From the NCBI GenBank assembly GCA_017441765.1, contig JAFRVK010000015.1, positions 1-47,810 on the forward strand: 47,810 nucleotides of DNA, given 5' to 3'. This stretch comes from Erysipelotrichaceae bacterium. Lineage in GTDB: Bacteria; Bacillota_I; Bacilli_A; Erysipelotrichales; Erysipelotrichaceae. Positions 43,822 to 47,810 of this stretch are shown piece by piece (position 1 is the stretch's first letter; each line of letters begins with the position of its first letter). A program made the position numbers and the translations under genes. Under the pieces are notes generated by a model that was not told the DNA's origin, did not search any database, and saw nothing but the letters and a program-made list of their open reading frames with translations.

Positions 43822-44343
43822 TCAGTTTCCATAAACCGCAAAACAAATCGTTCCTTTCAGCGTCTGGCCATCGAGCCGGTAGTATGCTTCGGTTTTTTCA
43901 TCGATCATCAGCGCGAGACCGATATCGCTGCCAGACGCGATGCTCAGCGTAAGAGAATGCCCCTTGACTTTGCTGATTCCCACAGGAATGCGGGTACGGT
44001 GCTGGTCGGAGATCTCTCTGACAGGAAGCGTCAAAGAGAAGATGATATCCTGACCTTCCAGTAAGCTTATGTTCACATCCTCTTCATTCGTGTCATCGGT
44101 CTTATTGAAGATGATCACCAGTTCTTTGATCGTGTCATAGGGACAGGTAAAATCCTGACTGACTTCCGTGCCTCTTCCCAAAAGAGAGCTGACAGTCGTC
44201 GCGTCATGGATCTTGGTGACATCGAGCGAATCATTTCCGTTCAGACGGGAATGCCAGTGTTCTGAAAACATGAAGACGAAACTGACGGCAACGATTGCCA
44301 GCGCAGCAACGATCAGCAGGTTTTCTTTACGACGTCTGTCCAT
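43822..44343 (-). CDS. Accessory protein, stand-alone copy of the permease domain, 173 aa
   Basis: An N-terminal membrane helix (about 9-26) is followed by an external domain. It matches the N-terminal domain of the adjacent permease: VSQDFTC against ISQDFVC, ELVIIFNKT against QIGIVFTKF, and LDGQTLKGTICFAVYGN against VDGRSVKGSLCFSVNGS, all in the same order. The stop lies 1 base from the permease start I chose. It probably sits beside the exporter at the outer face of the membrane. No known family name comes to mind. The promoter in front of it leaves a leader of only about 3 bases. Confidence 0.75.
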   Translation of the reverse strand: MDRRRKENLLIVAALAIVAVSFVFMFSEHWHSRLNGNDSLDVTKIHDATTVSSLLGRGTEVSQDFTCPYDTIKELVIIFNKTDDTNEEDVNISLLEGQDIIFSLTLPVREISDQHRTRIPVGISKVKGHSLTLSIASGSDIGLALMIDEKTEAYYRLDGQTLKGTICFAVYGN

Positions 44344-44352
44344 AACTATTTA

Positions 44353-44361
44353 ATTATATCA
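44353..44361 (-). promoter_or_regulatory. Extended -10 promoter before the exporter accessory gene
   Basis: TGA-TATAAT on the minus strand, with TATAAT at 44358-44353. The ATG at 44343 is 10 bases past the -10, so the mRNA would have 0-3 bases of leader. No Shine-Dalgarno sequence is present. It overlaps the last codons of the upstream transferase. Confidence 0.45.
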
Positions 44362-44364
44362 GTT

Positions 44365-45276
44365 TTAGATATAGTTTACTAATACCAGGATGAGATAGAA
44401 GAGATCGTTAATGGTATGGGAGCGGAAGCGTTTGTCCCTCAGGAGCACTTTCTTCAGTTTTGGATCTTCACGGTATCCGGCGACTGCTTTCAGTAATGCC
44501 AGCTTTTCTTCGGAACACTGATCGCCGTAGACTTTCAACAAGGAACGGGCTGTCTCGCTGCGGTAATTGCGGATCCTGCCATGAAGAAAACGGTGTATCC
44601 TTCCGGCAAAGGTCTTGAAGACATCTGCGGTCATGCCGATCTCATTGTTTGAGTGCTGACGGTAATAAAGATAGGAATGCTCATCCAGGATCATCCTGCC
44701 GAACATGGTGACGACTTTGTGGATCAGGGCGTCATGGATGACGAAATATTCCTGATCGACGTCATACGGCAGCAGTTTTTCTCTGGCGGCATGATTGAAC
44801 ACAAACGTACAGCCCGGTGCCGTGTGATACAGCAGGGCGTGCGGGAAATCGGAAAAGTTATAGAGAGAGGACACCTTGGAATCGATGGGATTCAGGTTTT
44901 CATCCGTCAGTGTGAATTTGGAACAGTACAGCAGTGCCTGGTCCTCATCTTCCTGTTTCAGGGCAGCGATCGCCTTTTCCAGCTTCTCAGGCATCCAGAC
45001 ATCATCCTGATCGCACAAGGCATAGTAATCCGCTTCCTCGCAGGTTTTGATCAGTTCCCAGAACGACCTCCCCGCTCCCAGATTATTGCCACGGTAATAT
45101 GAAATGCATTTATTCTTCTCGGAATATGCTTCCAGGATATCGATGGTTCCGTCGTTCGATCCGTCATCGCGGATCAGTATCCTGTCCGGCTTCAGAGTCT
45201 GGTTCAGTAAAGAATCCAGCTGCTGTGCCAGATACTTTTCTCCGTTATAGGTAGACATCAGAACGGTCAGTTTCAT
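44365..45276 (-). CDS. Glycosyltransferase family 2, 303 aa
   Basis: A GT-A fold transferase. It has LMSTYNGEKYLAQQLDSLLNQTL (5-27), IRDDGSNDGT (35-44) and the donor-metal CDQDDVWMPEKL (about 88-99), in the pattern of rhamnosyl and related transferases. The C-terminal 100 residues are helical and basic. The start overlaps the stop of the next gene upstream (ATGA), so the two are coupled. Rhamnose is a plausible donor because dTDP-rhamnose genes are in the locus. Confidence 0.9.
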   Translation of the reverse strand: MKLTVLMSTYNGEKYLAQQLDSLLNQTLKPDRILIRDDGSNDGTIDILEAYSEKNKCISYYRGNNLGAGRSFWELIKTCEEADYYALCDQDDVWMPEKLEKAIAALKQEDEDQALLYCSKFTLTDENLNPIDSKVSSLYNFSDFPHALLYHTAPGCTFVFNHAAREKLLPYDVDQEYFVIHDALIHKVVTMFGRMILDEHSYLYYRQHSNNEIGMTADVFKTFAGRIHRFLHGRIRNYRSETARSLLKVYGDQCSEEKLALLKAVAGYREDPKLKKVLLRDKRFRSHTINDLFYLILVLVNYI

Positions 45277-46373
45277 TGCAGTACCTCATCGATGACCTGA
45301 AGGCATTTTTCTTTGAAGATCGCTTTACTGAAATTCTGCTGATAGAACGCATAGATGTGTTCATTGTTCTGACGCAGCTGTTTCAGCTGCTTTGCGGACA
45401 CGATGGAATCTTCGGCGACATTGATGCCAAGATCATTCTTTTCGACCATTTCATAGGTATCGCCCTTGATATTGTTGATGATCGGCAGTCCATGCCCGAA
45501 ATAATCGATGCATTTGACAGTCAGTCCGATATAGAGGCCGTCCTTGTAGATATTGATGCCGGCATGGCATTTGGAAAAGATCTCGCTCTTGCGCTGTTCA
45601 TCCCGGATCTCTCCGTAATAGATGACTTCACAGATCCTGCTGAGCTCATTGACGAACGCCTCTCTGCTCTCTCCGTCTCCTACCACATGCAGCGTGACGT
45701 GTTCATCGATGTGCGATATGATTTTCGCTATGGCGTCGATATCGATGATGTGATTGATCGAACCCAGATACAGAAGAGACAGTCCATTCCCCGACAGACG
45801 GTCAGGCTGCCGGACAAATTCCTCATCTTTTGCCCAGTGGATCGTTGTGATCTTTCCGCTGTATTCTTCTTTCAGGATCTGCTGATAGAAATCGCATTCG
45901 CTGACCAGATGATCGGCACAGTAGAGATGCTTCTTTCGCACATTGCGCCAGAGACTGAACGGAAAGGCGTGCATGTCATATCTGAGCGGCAGAGATTCCG
46001 GCCACATGTCGATGATATCGATGATGATCGGTGCATGAGGATGTTTGCGCTGATAGCGTGCCGCTTCTTTGATCAGGGAATTGGCCGGAGCGATGACCCA
46101 CAAAAGATCGGCATCTTCCTGTCCGATCAGATCGAAAGCGTCTTTCGCAAAGCGGCGATGCGATAAAAGACGTGTCAGAGAAAGATTGCGGTAGTAGGGT
46201 TTTGTTCTGATGGCATGGTATCCTTCCGGAATGCTGTTGCGGACCGTCTTGCGGACATGCGAAAAATCCGAGGTGATGACTCTGACTTCATACCCTCTTT
46301 CTTCACAGGCCTCTTTCACGAAAGCGACCCGTTCCTCGTTTGATTCATAACAAGTTACGATCGTTACTTTCAT
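45273..46373 (-). CDS. GT4-type glycosyltransferase, 366 aa
   Basis: A GT-B fold enzyme. The N-terminal half has the VTCYESNEERVAFVKEACEERGYEV start and IIDMWPESLPLRY; the C-terminal half has SLLYLGSINHIIDIDAIAKII, HVVGDGESREAF and FSKCHAGINIYKDGLY. The final E-x7-E is weak: KCIDYFGHGLPIINN stands where EYMASGLPVV is common. The ATG at 46373 is the family start; an open frame to 46451 would overlap the next gene. It has a poor ribosome binding site. Confidence 0.86.
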   Translation of the reverse strand: MKVTIVTCYESNEERVAFVKEACEERGYEVRVITSDFSHVRKTVRNSIPEGYHAIRTKPYYRNLSLTRLLSHRRFAKDAFDLIGQEDADLLWVIAPANSLIKEAARYQRKHPHAPIIIDIIDMWPESLPLRYDMHAFPFSLWRNVRKKHLYCADHLVSECDFYQQILKEEYSGKITTIHWAKDEEFVRQPDRLSGNGLSLLYLGSINHIIDIDAIAKIISHIDEHVTLHVVGDGESREAFVNELSRICEVIYYGEIRDEQRKSEIFSKCHAGINIYKDGLYIGLTVKCIDYFGHGLPIINNIKGDTYEMVEKNDLGINVAEDSIVSAKQLKQLRQNNEHIYAFYQQNFSKAIFKEKCLQVIDEVLQ

Positions 46374-46386
46374 GGTTTCAATCTGT

Positions 46387-46791
46387 TTATATATCCCTGA
46401 TTCCGGCAATTTCGCAATAAAGACTGATCGCGTTTCTGACACACTGATCACAGGAACACAGCGGTTTCCCGTCGGTCATCTGTTTCAGATCCCGGCATTT
46501 CGTCGCTCCCGACAGTTCTTTGAAGCCTTCGATCAGTTTCCGGGAAGACAGCAGTGTTTTTTCTCCCTTTGTGGATAGGCCGAGGATCATGTTTGCGGCA
46601 ATCAGAGAACCGCAGGTCGCTTCCATGTTTCCCATGCCTCCGCCAAAACCGGCACCCAGCTGATGCAGCGTTTCTTTATCAAGATCCGTCTGATCTTTCA
46701 GCGTCTCCAGTATCGCCTGCGCACAGTTGCAGCTGCCGCTTTTTCTCAAGGCGGAAGCCTGTTCCATCCGATCCTGTACCGTTCTATTCAT
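46387..46791 (-). CDS. C-GCAxxG-C-C family Cys-rich protein, 134 aa
   Basis: A small cytoplasmic protein of the family named for its Cys pattern. It shows SCNCAQAIL, GAGFGGGMGNMEATCGSL, CRDL, and CSCDQCVRNA near the end. In the family the conserved cysteines may bind a metal or take part in redox chemistry; the role is unproven. The start ATG 46791 is preferred because AGAGGG precedes it, the same spacing as before the 593-residue transferase. ATG 46806 is possible. Its place inside a polysaccharide operon is odd. Confidence 0.78.
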   Translation of the reverse strand: MNRTVQDRMEQASALRKSGSCNCAQAILETLKDQTDLDKETLHQLGAGFGGGMGNMEATCGSLIAANMILGLSTKGEKTLLSSRKLIEGFKELSGATKCRDLKQMTDGKPLCSCDQCVRNAISLYCEIAGIRDI

Positions 46792-46805
46792 AAATCCCTC
46801 TTTCA

Positions 46806-47810
46806 TCAGTTCATGAATGTATATGACAACACATATACGACGACTTCATAGACCAGCAGGATGAAAATGTAGATGATGTAAGGTTCGAACTTCTTGCTGA
46901 TCTTCAGTTTCGGATTATGCAGGATGATAAACAGATAGGGCAAAAACGGACTGAAATAACGGCCCTGGATACCCTGAATGATCGGCCCTCCGTAATCTTC
47001 GATGACCACCTGTTCGACTTCCGTCCATGAGATCAGCATGCCTCCGACCATCATCAGACCGCCAAAGATGCAAAGCAGGAAGGTCACGATCTTGAAGGCC
47101 AGCGATTCGCAGCGTTTTTCCTGAATGATCGACGAGCCGATCAGCACTGCAAGCAGAGAGTGTACGATCCATGTCGGCAGGATCAGCGTGCTTCCTGAAA
47201 GAGCCCGGCCGAATGCCGCATAGAACCAGGTCTTGATACTGTAGCGGACGGTACGAAGGAAGAGTTCGATCATCTCCAGAGGATGAGACAGAACATCATC
47301 GAACGTATAGACGACGCCATCGACATGGAAAGGCTGGATGATATCGTTCTGGACAGCCGTTTCCGCTTTCAGCAGATGATATACAGATCCCGCAGCTTCA
47401 CCGGACAGCGCTCTGAAAACCGCTTTGAATACACGGATCGTCAGAGGTCCCAGCAGCCTGACCAGTTCAAACATCGCCGGGAAAGTGATGATCAGGGTCA
47501 TGAGGATCTTCTTTTTCCTGGAACCGAAGTTCTTTGCCGGAATGAACCAGTACATCAGCGTAAACAGACCGTAGACGACTTTGATCGGCGCGATCATCAG
47601 ATTGGCGATGAAAGCCAGGATGAATTCCCTGATACTGATCGGCTCTTCCTGATGCATCCATTTCAAAAGATAGGCGATGATCACAAAGGTCAGACCATTG
47701 ATGAAACAGTCATATGAAAAGCTTGCCGCCTGCTGCATGAAGATCGGCAGGGTCGCAATGATGCCGAAAAGCACTTTATGAACCGGCGTCTTCTTGATCG
47801 CCGTATAGAG
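46806..47810 (-). CDS. DUF2142-type membrane protein, C-terminal part
   Basis: The reading frame is open to the window edge, so the N-terminus is missing; about 334 codons are visible. There are eight or so membrane helices. PIFMQQAASFSYDCFINGLTFVIIAYLL near the edge resembles the conserved core of DUF2142 proteins, found in surface polysaccharide loci and thought to act on lipid-linked sugars. A GTG at 47774 is an internal codon. The end overlaps the next gene only at the stop codon. Confidence 0.75.
   Translation of the reverse strand, partial: LYTAIKKTPVHKVLFGIIATLPIFMQQAASFSYDCFINGLTFVIIAYLLKWMHQEEPISIREFILAFIANLMIAPIKVVYGLFTLMYWFIPAKNFGSRKKKILMTLIITFPAMFELVRLLGPLTIRVFKAVFRALSGEAAGSVYHLLKAETAVQNDIIQPFHVDGVVYTFDDVLSHPLEMIELFLRTVRYSIKTWFYAAFGRALSGSTLILPTWIVHSLLAVLIGSSIIQEKRCESLAFKIVTFLLCIFGGLMMVGGMLISWTEVEQVVIEDYGGPIIQGIQGRYFSPFLPYLFIILHNPKLKISKKFEPYIIYIFILLVYEVVVYVLSYTFMN

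Noticed and set aside
47772-47774. GTG as the start of the DUF2142-type protein
   Set aside because: The frame stays open to the window edge and encodes matching sequence upstream, so the gene is cut, not started here.

Overview
The window reads as chromosomal DNA of a low-to-mid GC Firmicute (Bacillota), most likely of the class Erysipelotrichia. The grounds are the S10-spc-alpha order with adk-map-infA-rpmJ behind secY, a zinc-type S14, no L30 gene between S5 and L15, an LCP protein with Gram-positive surface modules, and a teichoic-acid/O-antigen type ABC exporter. The assignment is inferred from gene content and was not tested by any search. I saw no tRNA, rRNA, CRISPR array, insertion sequence or phage gene.

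Region 1 (1-9.85 kb) is mixed housekeeping. On the minus strand are the first codons of a probable Asp/Glu racemase and two unknown small genes, one a membrane protein. On the plus strand is a hypB-hypB-hypA nickel-delivery operon with no hydrogenase gene beside it. Then come a 930-residue iron-sulfur/FAD oxidoreductase (minus), a ParB-like/calcineurin phosphoesterase fusion with a serine-acetyltransferase-like gene, an unknown membrane protein, and a type I asparaginase. Three plus-strand genes start exactly 7 bases after a good -10 box and lack a Shine-Dalgarno sequence, so they look leaderless.

Region 2 (9.87-24.2 kb, all minus) is the full ribosomal superoperon from rpsJ to rplQ. It is driven by a strong promoter at 24182-24210 with a structured leader of about 130 bases and ends at a hairpin at 9844-9864. 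L30 is absent. S3 has a C-terminal and S5 an N-terminal low-complexity Arg/Asn-rich extension.

Region 3 (24.3-47.8 kb, all minus) is a cell-surface polysaccharide locus. Reading in the direction of transcription it holds a DUF2142-type membrane protein (cut by the window edge), a small Cys-rich protein, two glycosyltransferases, an accessory membrane protein, an ABC exporter (permease and ATPase), a two-module glycosyltransferase, rfbA, rfbC and a degenerate 5'-nucleotidase lipoprotein. A separate HAD phosphatase/sucrose-type PTS operon with its own promoter and terminators follows. Then come rfbB, rfbD, a GT-C membrane transferase, a ChbG/HpnK-like deacetylase, a GtrB-like lipid glycosyltransferase and the initiating polyprenyl-phosphate sugar transferase. 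Last is an LCP operon, which would attach the finished polymer to the wall. Together these make dTDP-L-rhamnose, build a lipid-linked rhamnose-containing glycan, export it by an ABC route and anchor it.

The most unusual points are the exporter permease with an added extracytoplasmic domain whose stand-alone paralogue is encoded just upstream, the leaderless starts, the tandem HypB pair in which one copy has a changed G4 motif, the multi-module LCP protein, and the 5'-nucleotidase relative that has lost two active-site histidines.
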